From positions 12,848,098 to 12,912,097 of the forward strand of contig OX359266.1 in assembly GCA_947179155.2 (NCBI GenBank): a stretch of 64,000 bases of DNA, written 5' to 3'. A program made the position numbers and the translations under genes. The stretch comes from Hedera helix (lineage: Eukaryota > Streptophyta > Magnoliopsida > Apiales > Araliaceae). Shown here piece by piece: positions 46,304-57,800 of this stretch; the stretch's first letter is position 1; each line of letters opens with the position of its first letter. Below the pieces are notes generated by a model. That model was not told the origin of the DNA, did no database searches, and saw only the letters and a list, made by a program, of their open reading frames with translations.

Positions 46304-47955
46304 TGGTGTGATGTCGCAAGCACCCAAAAATAAAATCTTACTTTGAAAAAATAAATATGTAGTAGTGCAAGTAAGAGTCGATCCCACAGAGAATGATTAT
46401 TTAATTTTATGTTTTTGCAAATAAAAGTAGGGGGGGTTTTTGATTGAATAAATAATTTAAATAAAATTAATTAAAATAAATATGCAAGAAATAAATAAGA
46501 ATAAAAAGCCTTGGTTTAAGTTAACATCCACCATCAAGAATTTACAACTGATCACTGATGCAAAAATAAATCAATTAATATTTTAAATATTCAACGTGGA
46601 ATAATTACTCCTATTCGAATAATTTTCCTATCTCTCCTTAATTTTAGTTAAGCAGAAATAAGCGATCTAAATAACCATTACTACCAAATAATCTCAGACA
46701 AGCGCAAAAGTTTTAACCTAGTAGCAACATAAAGAAATAGAGAGATCGTTGAACTAAACAACACAATCCAAGCGTCTGCATTTAATCTAGATGAATATTT
46801 TTCCTAAGATAAAATAATATTTTGATAAGAAAAATAATTATTAACTTTAGTTGCTTCGCAAATTAAAGTGACCAAACAATTACGGATTTGATATTTAATT
46901 TAGCAATAGATTTCAACGAATAATAGACTAGTATGCATCCTAGCAATTAAACGAATTAATCATAAAATTAAACACAGAAAAATATCCAATACTCAAAATA
47001 TAAATTGAACAATTAAAATAAATTAGATCTCACAGTGTATAAATCTTGATGGCTTCAATCACTTAAACCAAGAAAAAGAATTTAGCTACTCATAATTGTA
47101 GAGAGCACTAAAAAATAGAAGAGAGAATTTTTATTCTAAGAAAAGTTGTATTTTACATTGTGTATCAAGTCCTCTATTTATAGGCTCCAAAATCCTCCAA
47201 AACCTAGTAGGATTTCTAATTAAAAATAAAGGGAAAAAAAATAATTATTTTCCTAACCCTAATTGGAATTAAAACACAATTTGGAATCAAAAAGTAGCAA
47301 AAAATCCGAAATAATCCCGTTTCTGCTCCATTTCCACGCGACCAAACACGGCTTTGACCGGGTCAACGCCGGATACGCGCCTGTGACGTCAGCGGAAATT
47401 CCGCGCATGGCGCGCGCGCTTTAATTGGCGAAACAGCGTCGTTTTAATCCTTCGCGTTTCTGCTGTTCGTCCGCGCATTGCGCGGACCTTTCTTTTACTG
47501 TAAAACGACGTCGTTTTAATCCTTGCCCCTGACTCTCCCGCGCCACGCGCGGATGCCGACTTTTCCGAAATTTTACAGAATTGCCACCGAGCAGTTTATT
47601 TACCAAATTGCCATCTGACTTTGCAGAATTTACAAAAATGCCCCCAAGCTTATTTTTTTCCTACAAAATAAAATATAAAATAATTAAAAATAAATAAAAA
47701 TAATATAAAAATATTAAAAATAATAAAAATGCATAATGATTAATAAAACACCTAAAACACTGAGAATAAATAAAAATTCCTAAATAAAAAGAAATATAAA
47801 AATAATATAAAATTACCTAAATTAACATAAATTAACTAAAATCCTATAAAACCTATTAAAATCAAAATAAACTAAATAATTAAACATTTAAGCATACAAT
47901 AAATATAAAAACTAAGTATTAGGGAATAAAAATATCATATAATTCAACCCTATCA
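46304..47955 (-). repeat. 3' LTR of the complete Athila element
   Basis: Its minus-strand TATA box is the complement of CTCTATTTATAGGC near 47172-47185. It holds the palindrome AAAACGACGTCGTTTT (47502-47517) and CCGCGCATTGCGCGG (47471-47485). Confidence 0.95.
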
Positions 47956-47985
47956 AATACCCCCACACTTAGCTTTTTGCTCGTC
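47956..47985 (-). other. Polypurine tract of the Athila element
   Basis: Next to the 3' LTR the minus strand reads AAGTGTGGGGGTATT, the usual GTGTGGGGG-type tract of Athila elements. Confidence 0.8.
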
Positions 47986-48399
47986 CTCGGGCAAAACAAA
48001 AATAAAGACTATTAAAATAAAACTAATAACCAAACAACTTACTTGAGCAACAGAGCAATATAAATTTCAACATCAGCCTCAAAATTTTTTTAAATGATAA
48101 CTCAAAGAAAATTTTAAAACCATGCACAATCTAGAATTTTAACATATTTATTAATTTTACTTTACTCAAGACCTTTTGTGTGTGTGTGTATCCAAATGTA
48201 TCAAACTAATTAAAATTCAGATAAGTTTTGGTCATTAATTACCCTATAAAAGATATATAATAAAACTTAATATACTTATTTTTATCATCACTTTTAGCTA
48301 ATACAGACAAATATAAATCAGAATATCAAAAGGCTTTTAATCAAAGAAACACACTAGGATTATGCATTTTTTTTTTTTTCCATATATTTTTTCATTTTT

Positions 48400-48566
48400 T
48401 TTTCTTTTAATGGGTACATTTTATGCTCAATCCCATTTTTTCTTCATTCATTTTTTTTTCTCACGGTGAGTGCATTTTATGCTCCATCTCACCAACGAGT
48501 GCGTTTTACGCTCCATCTCGCTTTTTCATGTGTTTATGAGTGAGTGCGTTTTACGCTCCATCTCAA
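48400..48566. repeat. Short tandem repeats in the Athila 3' noncoding region
   Basis: GAGTGCGTTTTACGCTCCATCTC-like words of 20-23 bp occur four times with short spacers (about 48410, 48471, 48498 and 48542). They lie between the protease frame and the 3' LTR. Confidence 0.85.
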
Positions 48567-49346
48567 CCCACCACATAATTTTTTTTCCAATAATAATCCT
48601 AGAAAAATTACCTAAATCATCTCCTCCAAATTATATTTTGTCTTATATTTCACTTCAAATAATGATCAAATAAGATATAGAATTCAAAAATATCTTTCAT
48701 AAGCATTTAACCATTTAAACCTTCTCTAAATTAAAACTAGCTCAAACAAATGGATATAAGTGTATAAAAATTTAAAAGGATCTCAAACAAAGTAATAATC
48801 AATAAAAAGTCAAAAATTCAAATTAAGCAAAAATTTATCATTTTTTCAAGAGTTATTAAATAAAAACCAAAATTTTATCATTTGCTAAAAATTTAAAATT
48901 CAATTAATTTATTGCTCAAGTGACACATCCTAAAAATAAAAATAAAAAACTACCCCATTTTCGTAGGAAACACGGTTACACTTAGCATGTGCAACAAGCC
49001 TTTAAACCTCAAGGTTACCCCAAGTGGACGAGTTTTGTCTCGTGAGGGTTTGCAGTGAATATACCCACAAAATTCAAAATTTAAATTATTATTTTTTTTT
49101 TTGAAAATTTCCTAAAATTATCAAAAATATGACCTAAAAATAACAAAAATCCTAAATCCCTTCCCCCACACTTAAAATTTACATTGTCCCCAATGTAAAA
49201 TAAAATGCAAAGAAACAGGCATAAATAACTATAAAAAGAAAAAGGAAAAGAAATGCAAATCTGATTTCTTTGGGTTGCCTCCCAAGCAGCGCCTTCGTTT
49301 ATTGTCATTGGCTCGACAGCAGGCCAAAGTACTACGTTACTCCTTC

Positions 49347-51290
49347 CTATTGAATTTTGACCATTTCATCCATCTCTACTCCATTTATCATAGTCTTGTT
49401 AAAACTCCCTTGCAGTGGATATGAAGGTTTTACTCCCTCTTCAATGAACATATATTCGAGACGATTAGAGAGAGGCTTCAAATCTGGAATGTAATCCGGC
49501 AAAACAAAAGGTAAAGATTTCTTGTTAGGAACTGGTAAGTCAAAATATGGATCATTACCTGTGTTTGGAGAATCATCCACAGCCGCAACAGTTTTCTTTA
49601 AATCAACACTCAAGACTAACTCCTCTTTCTCTTTCCCAATATTCGGACTAAATGTCGTTTTCAATTCACCCTTTCCATCAGTTTTAGAAACTTTTGCTGC
49701 CAAAGAATCAATCACATCAATGGAGTAAACAGGATTATGACATTTCATGGCATCAAAAATATTAAACTTAACAATTTCTCCATCAAACTCCATTGTCAGT
49801 GTACCACTATGAACATCGATCTTAGTCTTTGAAGTCTTTAAGAAAGGTCTTCCCAACAAAATAGGAGCATTTTGATCACCATTTTCCATATCAAGCACAT
49901 AAAAATCAACAGGAAAAATCAAATTATCTACTTGCACAAGAACATCCTCTACTATACCCTTAGGATAAGTGTTAGACCGATCAGCCAATTGAATTACAGT
50001 ACCAGTTCTATTTAAAGGTTCAAGTTGCAAAGAAGCATATATAGAATATGGCATGACATTAATAGATGCTCCTAAGTCTAACATGGCTTGTTCAAATCTA
50101 GTGTCACCTATCTTGCAAGGGATAGTAAACATTCCTGGATCTTGGCATTTTGTAGGAAGTTTTCTTTGAATTACGGCAGACACATTCTTTCCTACTTGTA
50201 CCTTTTCATATTTTTTAAGTGCTTGCTTTCTCTTGTGTGTACACAATTCTTTCAAAAATCTAGCAAAGCGAGGTAATTGTTTAATTGCATCTAACAATGG
50301 AATTTTTACCTCACAATTATGAAAAGTCTCAAATAAATCTGAATTTTTCTCATATGTCCTTTTTTCTGTTAAAGCAAGAGGGAAAGGGGGTACCGGTTTA
50401 TACTCAGAGAGAGATGGAAATTTATGCTTTGGAGTACCATTTTCGCCTTGAACACTGTCTTCCTCCTTACTGTAGTCTACCTCCTTACTGTTGTCTATTC
50501 CTGTTTTGCTTTGCTCTTTCGGCGCAGACTCTATCTTTGCTGGAGTTTCGATCTCTTTACCGCTTCTCAACGTGATTGCACTAACATTTGCTTTTAGATT
50601 CGCCATTGTTTGCGTGGGTACTTTTTCAGAATTTTGCGCCTCTAATCTATTGATGGCAATTGTCATTTGTCCCATCTGTGTTTCCAAATTCTGCAAATTC
50701 GCCTTCGTTTCCTGTTGAAATTGCAAAGTGTGAGTGCTAATTTGTTTAACCAAATCCTCTAAAGACACATTAGAATCAGATGTTTGGCCCTGTTGTTTGT
50801 TAGGATATGACTGCTTGTATTGTTGGTAGCTTGAGAAATTTTGAGTCGCAGACGGATTCCCTTGCGGATTTCCATAGCCGAAATTCGGATGATCTCTCCA
50901 ACCTGAGTTGTACGTGTTTGCGTAAGGATCATATCTCCTTTGTGGTTGACCAGGAAAACCACCTACTGCATGTACTTGCTCGTGGGACTCCTCTTGAAAA
51001 GTGGGGCACATATCCGTCGGATGTCCTACTACCGCACAAATTCCACAAGCTTTCACTTGTTGTGTATTACCTACAGCCATTTGACGAACAACGGAGGTTA
51101 GACTATCAATTCGTTGCTCAAGTGAAGAAATATTTACCTCATTAACATTCTTGGATGAAAAATCAAGTCTAGTGCCAAATTGTTGGGAGTTAGCAGCCAT
51201 GTTCGCAATTAAGTTCCTTGCAGCTTCGGGCGTTTTGTCCACCAAAGCTCCTCCACTGGCAGCATCGATCATGCTCCTATCAGTAGACAT
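49347..51290 (-). CDS. Athila Gag C-terminus plus protease, 647 residues open
   Basis: Domains in order: capsid tail (GGALVDKTPEAARNLIANMA, about 13-32), a CCHC knuckle CGICAVVGHPTDMC (about 81-94), a Gln/Asn/Tyr-rich linker, a coiled coil (LQFQQETKANLQNLETQM), the AITLRSGKEI box and the charged FARFLKELCTHKRKQ. The retropepsin follows, with MLDLGASINVMPYSIYASL and ILLGRPFLKTSKTKIDVHSG. The catalytic DLGA is intact. The frame ends soon after the linker LKPLSNRLEYMFIEE, exactly where RT would begin in the related copy. So long an open frame in an RT-less element argues for recent activity. The first Met is not the true start; the frame is the continuation of gag. Confidence 0.92.
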   Translation of the reverse strand: MSTDRSMIDAASGGALVDKTPEAARNLIANMAANSQQFGTRLDFSSKNVNEVNISSLEQRIDSLTSVVRQMAVGNTQQVKACGICAVVGHPTDMCPTFQEESHEQVHAVGGFPGQPQRRYDPYANTYNSGWRDHPNFGYGNPQGNPSATQNFSSYQQYKQSYPNKQQGQTSDSNVSLEDLVKQISTHTLQFQQETKANLQNLETQMGQMTIAINRLEAQNSEKVPTQTMANLKANVSAITLRSGKEIETPAKIESAPKEQSKTGIDNSKEVDYSKEEDSVQGENGTPKHKFPSLSEYKPVPPFPLALTEKRTYEKNSDLFETFHNCEVKIPLLDAIKQLPRFARFLKELCTHKRKQALKKYEKVQVGKNVSAVIQRKLPTKCQDPGMFTIPCKIGDTRFEQAMLDLGASINVMPYSIYASLQLEPLNRTGTVIQLADRSNTYPKGIVEDVLVQVDNLIFPVDFYVLDMENGDQNAPILLGRPFLKTSKTKIDVHSGTLTMEFDGEIVKFNIFDAMKCHNPVYSIDVIDSLAAKVSKTDGKGELKTTFSPNIGKEKEELVLSVDLKKTVAAVDDSPNTGNDPYFDLPVPNKKSLPFVLPDYIPDLKPLSNRLEYMFIEEGVKPSYPLQGSFNKTMINGVEMDEMVKIQ

Positions 51291-51320
51291 GAGTCCTTCA
51301 TAGAAGTATTGGATGAGGAG

Positions 51321-51833
51321 TTACTCGCTGATTTGATGGTGGGGGCAGCTTGCACATAGTTTCTTGAAACGTTCCCAATATTCGTACAGGGATTCTCTAT
51401 GGTTCTGCCTCACACCACAAATGTCTTTCCTAATATTGGCTGCCCTTGAAGCTTGGAAATATTTCTCCAAGAATAGTCTTTTCATCTCTTCCCATGTGGT
51501 GATGCTTCCGGAGGGTAGGTAGTAGAGCCAATCCTTAGCCAAATCCTTTAAGGAAAATGGAAAAGCTCTTAGATTAATTTGCTCTTCAGTCAGTCCAGAA
51601 GGTTTCAGACTTGTGCACACCATATGGAATTCCTTTAAATGTTTATGAGGATCTTCACCTGCAAGGCCATGAAAATTTGGCAATAGATGGATTAGACCTG
51701 ATTTTAATTCAAAGGAAGTGTTAGCATCTACATTTGGAAAAATTATGCTTAAAGGTTGTTGATTCAAATCAGGGGCCGCAAGCTCTTTTAAAGTTCGATT
51801 CCTAGCCATGATTTCCATCTTCAACCTGCACAA
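51321..51833 (-). CDS. Athila Gag N-terminal part (cut by one nonsense codon)
   Basis: 170 residues; the likely functional start is the internal Met of MARNRTLKELAAPDLNQQPL, equivalent to MAGNRTLKEL in the other copy. This copy lacks the upstream TRSTNQ segment. It contains the capsid signatures LLPNFHGLAGEDPHKHLKEF and WEEMKRLFLEKYFQASRAA. A TAA at 51321-51323 stands where the other copy has CAA, in the middle of capsid (HHQISE | LLIQYFYEGL). Otherwise the frame runs on into 51290-49347. Gag would assemble particles that package the RNA. Confidence 0.88.
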   Translation of the reverse strand: MCRLKMEIMARNRTLKELAAPDLNQQPLSIIFPNVDANTSFELKSGLIHLLPNFHGLAGEDPHKHLKEFHMVCTSLKPSGLTEEQINLRAFPFSLKDLAKDWLYYLPSGSITTWEEMKRLFLEKYFQASRAANIRKDICGVRQNHRESLYEYWERFKKLCASCPHHQISE

Positions 51834-51932
51834 CTCAAATAAAATATGAAAACTAGAAAAATAAAAAAAAACTAAGAATAATTACTAAATTAAATTAATA
51901 TTTACAAAAGCACAAAATTAAATTAAAATCAT

Positions 51933-51951
51933 TCCCCGGCAACGGCGCCAA
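51933..51951 (-). other. Athila primer binding site (tRNA-Asp)
   Basis: On the minus strand TGGCGCCGTTGCCGGGGAA follows the 5' LTR after a few bases. It is complementary to the plant tRNA-Asp 3' end and identical to the PBS at 10606-10623. Confidence 0.92.
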
Positions 51952-51955
51952 AATT

Positions 51956-53606
51956 TGGTGTGATGTCGCAAGCACCCAAAAATAAAATCTTAATTTGGAA
52001 AAATAAATATGTAGTAGTGCAAGTAAGAGTCGATCCCACAGAGAATGATTATTTAATTTTATGTTTTTGCAAATAAAAGTAGGGGGGTTTTGATTGAATA
52101 AATAATTTAAATAAAATTAATTAAAATAAATATGCAAGAAATAAATAAGAATAAAAAGCCTTGGTTTAAGTTAACATCCACCATCAAGAATTTACAACTG
52201 ATCACTGATGCAAAAATAAATCAATTAATATTTTAAATATTCAACGTGGAATAATTACTCCCATTCGAATAATTTTCCTATCTCTCCTTAATTTTAGTTA
52301 AGCAGAAACAAGCGATCTAAATAACCCTTACTACCAAATAATCTCAGACAAGCACTAAAGATTTAACCTAGTAGCAGCATAAAGAAATAGAGAGATCGTT
52401 GAACTAAACAACACAATCCAAGCGTCTGCATTTAATCTAGATGAATATTTTTCCTAAGATAAAATAATATTTTGATAAGCAAAATAATTATTAACCTTAG
52501 TTGCTTCGCAAATTAAAGTGACCAAACAATTACGGATTTGATATTTAATTTAGCAATAGATTTCAACGAATAATAGACTAGTATGCATCCTAGCAATTAA
52601 ACGAATTAATCATAAAATTAAACACAGAAAAATATCCAATACTCAAAATATAAATTGAACAATTAAAATAAATTAGATCTCACAGTGTATAAATCTTGAT
52701 GGCTTCAATCACTTAAATCAAGAAAAAGAATTTAGCTACTCATAATTGTAGAGAGCACTAAAAAATAGAAGAGAGAATTTTTATTCTAAGAAAAGTTGTA
52801 TTTTACATTGTGTATCAAGTCCTCTATTTATAGGCTCCAAAATCCTCCAAAACCTAGTAGGATTTATAATTAAAAATAAAGGAAAAAGAAAATAATTATT
52901 TTCCTAACCCTAATTGGAATTAAAATCCAATTTGGAATCAAAAAGTAGCAAAAAATCCGAAATAATCCCGTTTCTGCTCCATTTCTGCGAGACCAAACAC
53001 GGCTTTGACCGGGTCAACGCCGGATACGCGCCTGTGACGTCAGCGGAAATTCCGCGCATGGCGCGCACGCTTTAATTGGCGAAACGGCGTCATTTTAATC
53101 CTTCGCGTTTCTGCTGTTCGTCCGCGCATTGCGCGGACCTTTCTTTTACTGTAAAACGACGTCGTTTTAATCCTTGCCGCTGACTCTCCCGCGCCACGCG
53201 CGGATGCCGACTTTTCCGGAATTTTACAGAATTGCCACCGAGCGGTTTATTTACCAAATTGCCATCTGACTTTGCAGAATTTACAAAAATGCCCCCAAGC
53301 TTATTTTTTTCCTACAAAATAAAATATAAAATAATTAAAAATAAATAAAAATAATATAAAAATATTAAAAATAATAAAAATGCATAATGATTAATAAAAC
53401 ACCTAAAACACTGAGAATAAATAAAAATTCCTAAATAAAAAGAAATATAAAAATAATATAAAATTACCTAAATTAACATAAATTAACTAAAATCCTATAA
53501 AACCTATTAAAATTAAAATAAACTAAATAATTAAACATTTAAGCATACAATAAATATAAAAACTAAGTATTAGGGAATAAAAATATCATATAATTCAACC
53601 CTATCA
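51956..53606 (-). repeat. 5' LTR of the complete Athila element
   Basis: A near-identical partner of 46304-47955. The palindrome is at 53153-53168. A minus-strand TATA box near 52812-52825 would drive transcription leftward into gag. Confidence 0.95.
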
Positions 53607-54300
53607 CTGAGAAAAGGGTTTCATGTAATATGTAAGCTACAATTGTTTAAGTTTTTTCCAGCTAAGTAGGAACTCCTTCCTTGCACTAGCATTATGTTCT
53701 TGTCTTGTCTGTTAATGATGTGCCTCAAAGGAGGTAATAGGGTCATGCCCATATCGAGAGGGACGAGTACCCCATCTTTTACAACGAGTATGCTTTGTGT
53801 TTATCCTTACTAGAGGGGGGGGGGGGGGCACCCTCTTGGCATTTCTGTTTCCCTAACCACCAAGCCAAACTCTTAGTTAGATATCCCATTATTATACCCC
53901 CAGACATTCTAAAGCCCTCTGTTGGGAGCCTTAGGAAACGTTAGGAGTCTTCATTATAGGTTTACCATGTGTAAAAATGCATTCAAGATGTCAAGGAAGA
54001 GGTATATGTGGCCGAACTACGAGGCCCATTTTGTAAGGCCCATGTGGCTAAGTCACGAGGCTCATATGGCCTAATTCACAAGGCCCGCGTAAGGGCCACA
54101 TGGCTATACCTATGAGGCACATGTTGCCGAGCTACATGGGGTCTACGCGCGATTCACAAATGGTCTCAAGCGCTTACGCAGTGGATCTGAGCCCACATTT
54201 TGACCCCTGTACGAAAGTCCACTCCAAGAAAGGGTTTCATGCAACATTTAAATTGCCCCTTCTTTTACAACAAGTATGCTTTGTGTTTATCCTTGCTGGG
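53607..54300 (+). repeat. Tandem array of 645-bp units, right part
   Basis: It resumes the third unit in register (CTGAGAAAAGGGTTTCATG) and is followed by a fourth unit from about 53815. The fourth unit has an internal deletion (ATTTAAATTGCCCC joins distant parts near 54250) and stops at CTTGCTGGG (54300). Confidence 0.88.
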
Positions 54301-54809
54301 ATGGAAGTAGTGAACTTATATTATTTTGAAGAATACTACTCGCATACCATTGTTGAAGAAGTTTAAGATCAGAGGTAGTCTGACCTTGTGTAGAGATCTG
54401 AGGAGTTTGAAAGATACAGACACCTCAAACACTATCTTTTTTTGGTAATGTCTTTCTACATCCACATTTATTTCCTTGTGGGCAAGTTTGTTTTCACCTT
54501 AGAGGATGTGGGTACCATATATTGGCTAACTCCCACAAGAGATGATGATGGTGACTATTGGTCATGGCTTCTCGTAGGAAGACCAACAATGCTTAAACTT
54601 TTTGTGATATTCTCGTCAAAGGTTTCCGGACCCTTATACCTAACTTCCTATCGACTAATAGGGATAAATGCTCATAGATAGCACTGATGAGATACATTCT
54701 TTTAAAAAATTTGATAAGGATTCTCTTGACGACCCTTTGTGTTGTGACGATATTTTGATGTTGAAACCATTACAAAAGATTATTCTTATGCAGTCTGCTA
54801 GGCACTAGG
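54301..54809 (+). other. Decayed coding-like DNA, possibly a plant-mobile-domain retroelement relic
   Basis: The frame 54442-54681 contains GKFVFTLEDVGTIYWLTP. FTLEDV resembles the opening of the plant mobile domain (PMD) found in MAIN-like transposon proteins. Upstream, YYFEEYYSHTIVEEV is followed by stops. The sequence is interrupted at 54810 by a solo LTR. The assignment is tentative. Confidence 0.3.
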
Positions 54810-57800
54810 TGTAATGACCAAGGAATTTGTAAAATTATATTAATGAAAATGAAAAATTATTTGAAAATGATTATGTGCACTTATGTGTGTTTGTGTGATT
54901 ATGTGATAGAAAGGATATGAAGTTAATTAATGAATTCAATGAACTTGAATTAAACAAGAAGTTAAGATGAATGAACAAGTTGGAATTCATGTGAAACTTG
55001 TGTTATGAATTAACTAAGTTTGGAAGAGGAGCCTTGTGTGTTAAGATAAATTTTGTGCTAAATCTTATAAAAGATATAAGTATGTTGATTGAGTAATTCA
55101 TGAATTAATTAGGTATTTGTTTACCTTAATTAAATTCATGAAGAAGAGTTAGAGGAAGTCCACAATTGTGTAAATTATATGCTAATTCAATCATGAGGAT
55201 TAATTAAGCTAAGTGTTATGTGTATAAGTCTATTGGGAATTAAATTGGTTAGTCCAATATGTGTGCACATGATGTGGGGATTATTTGGCCCAATCTCTTA
55301 ACTAATAGAAGACTTGTAGAGAATTTGCGGGAGTCTAAACCTAAGACCAAGTTAGAGCCCAAAGTGGAATTAAAGGAAGCCCAATGATGTAGTCCAATTT
55401 AAGTTCAAGCATTTGACCCAAACTAGGAGCCCAATTTCTAGAATTTTGGGAAATGAAAAAAAGAAGAAGAAATATTGAGGAATCCAGCCACTCCCCTTGG
55501 AGAACCCCAAATCTCGAGCTTTGCAAAATTTTGAGAAGTGTAAAAAGGTTCCCTAAAATATTCCCAGTGCATGTTTTTCCTTAAATTATGGAGATATGTT
55601 GGAAAGTACTTAACTTAGCTTAATTGTCCAAGTATTAGGAGATTAAGGTTAGTTAAGTAAGGTTACTAGTCCTCTATAAATAGGAGCCTCCACCCACATC
55701 TTTGAAAGGTTGGCAAAGTGGCTAAGGGTTAGAAGAGTTAAAAGAGAGAGTTAGAAAGAAAGAAAAAGAGAGAAGTGAGAGGTTGGAAAAAAATACTAAG
55801 TATATGAGAGATCTTGTTAACCAAAAAGAGAGTCTAGCAAGATAGAGCAAGGAAGAAGAAACCATAGTGGAGAGAGTCTGACAAGATTCCTAGCAAGAAG
55901 AAAGAAAGCATCTAGGAGGGATAAACACCCTAACTTAAATCTTTTAGTTTTTATAGTGCATTCTAGTTATAGGATGATTATATCATGCTTGGTTGTGGGA
56001 GATTTTGTGTATGAGAATCATGGTGGATTCCAAAGGTATAAGATGATATAGAAGGAGTTTATGTGTTATGTTTATGGTTTTGTATGTAAAAAGACATAGA
56101 TGATGAACTTATGAAAATAACCTAAGTGATGAGAATGATTTCTAGGTTAATAACCTAAGATGTGCATGTAAAACTTAAGATATATGACTTGTATATGGTA
56201 GATCTATGAGATTTGAAGATAATCGAAGTGAAATGATTGAAAGATGAGTTGAAATGAATTTATGATGAGGTTTTTTTTGAAAAAAATGTTCAAGTGGAAC
56301 CCAAAAATGTGGATCAAGCATGTTGTTTAATAAGTATATCAAAACAAAATTAAGGATCATGAAATGATGTTAAAACTTGAATCTTCTATGTTTTGAGACA
56401 AGTTTGAACTAATTTGAGTATAAGTTATTAAGCCTTGAAGCAAGAAAAATCAAAACTGGAAAGATTGGACAAAGTGAAAAAAATTAGGTTTTGGAATCTA
56501 ATAACCACGGTTAGGGCCATCTCCCCAGGCTTATTTACACGGCCGGGGCCGTGACCTCTTTGCCAAACATGCTCAGGGCTATCTCTTCAGGCTTATTTAC
56601 ACGACCGGGGTTGTGCATTGTTTTCATAGTTGACCAGATTAGGTCAAACACAGGTCATGCCAAATGATCCAATCAGGTTGACTCGATCCGAATAAATAAA
56701 TAAATAAATAATAAATAAATAAAATGATAAATGATTAAACAAATAAAATAATAATTGAGATTATTTTTTTTGTAAAATAAGAAATAATTAAACAAATAAA
56801 ATAATAAATGAAGATTATTTTTAAAATGTGAAATAATTAAACAAATAAAATAATAATTTGAATTATTTTATTTGTAAAGAGTAATGAGAAATGAAAATGA
56901 AAATTATTTGAAAGATTAATGGAAGATGATTAAACAAATAAAAAAATGATAACAATTATTTTATTTGTAGAGAATAATAATGATGATTAATGAGAAATAA
57001 TAGTAATTCATTAATCAAATAAAATAATAAAGCTATGTTATTTATGAGAAGTAATAAGACAATAGGATAAAGATTAATTGTGAATGTTAATTAAACAAAT
57101 AAAATAATAGTTATTAGGATTTGTAAGAAGAAATAATAGTAATTAGGATTATTTATTAAGGTTGATAATAATACATAATGAGAAGTGATTAAATAAATAA
57201 AATAATAATAAGATTATTTTATCTGTAAGGATATATGAAATAAATATATGAAGAATGATTAAATAATAAAAACCATGAGAAGTAATAAACAAATCTTTAA
57301 CAATAAAGATTATTTGTGGAACATGAATATGAAGGAATTTCATAAACAAATAAATACCGATAAGGTTTATTTGTACAAAGTGAACATAAAGACTTATAAA
57401 TAATAATGTGAGATAAATGAGATAGTAAATGCAGTAAATGAGAAGATGTTAAAAAATGTATGGAGATAATGGTGAAGGCTTACGAGGTAGTTTAAACCGA
57501 CGTAAATTTTATTGATGGTCCAATTGAGACTAATCGATAGATCAAATCACGACTTATGTAGGTCAGCCGAAGGTTGATAATCTAGAAGAAAGGAAAGCGG
57601 ACGTAACAGGCAAGTACACTTAACTTGTACACATTTATTGTTCAATATAAGTTATATATGTGAAGTAAATTTTTGAAATCTAAATTGCCATAACTTGAAT
57701 ACGATCATTCATATGTATATGCTTAGAAAGATTTTCCAAATATTAAATTGTAAATGTTGAGAATCCTAAATATAGGCAAGTTGTTTGAAAAGTAAGTCTA

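Larger units (their letters stand above)
46304..53606 (-). mobile_element. Complete, young, RT-less Athila retrotransposon with exact TSD
   Basis: 7303 bp; LTRs 46304-47955 (1652 bp) and 51956-53606 (1651 bp) start TGGTGTGATGTCGC and end CAACCCTATCA on the plus strand. Target duplication CTGAG at 46299-46303 and 53607-53611 lies inside the 645-bp array. About 25-30 differences separate the LTRs by eye. The minus-strand interior has a tRNA-Asp PBS, gag, protease and a polypurine tract, but no RT, RNase H or integrase. About 1.4 kb of noncoding DNA follows the protease. It must have been moved by enzymes made elsewhere; the family is the same as the RT-bearing fragment at 9251-14076. Confidence 0.95.

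Noticed and set aside
48400..48566. Spaced short repeats that superficially resemble a CRISPR array
   Set aside because: Spacers are irregular and nearly absent, and the locus is the noncoding part of a plant retrotransposon.
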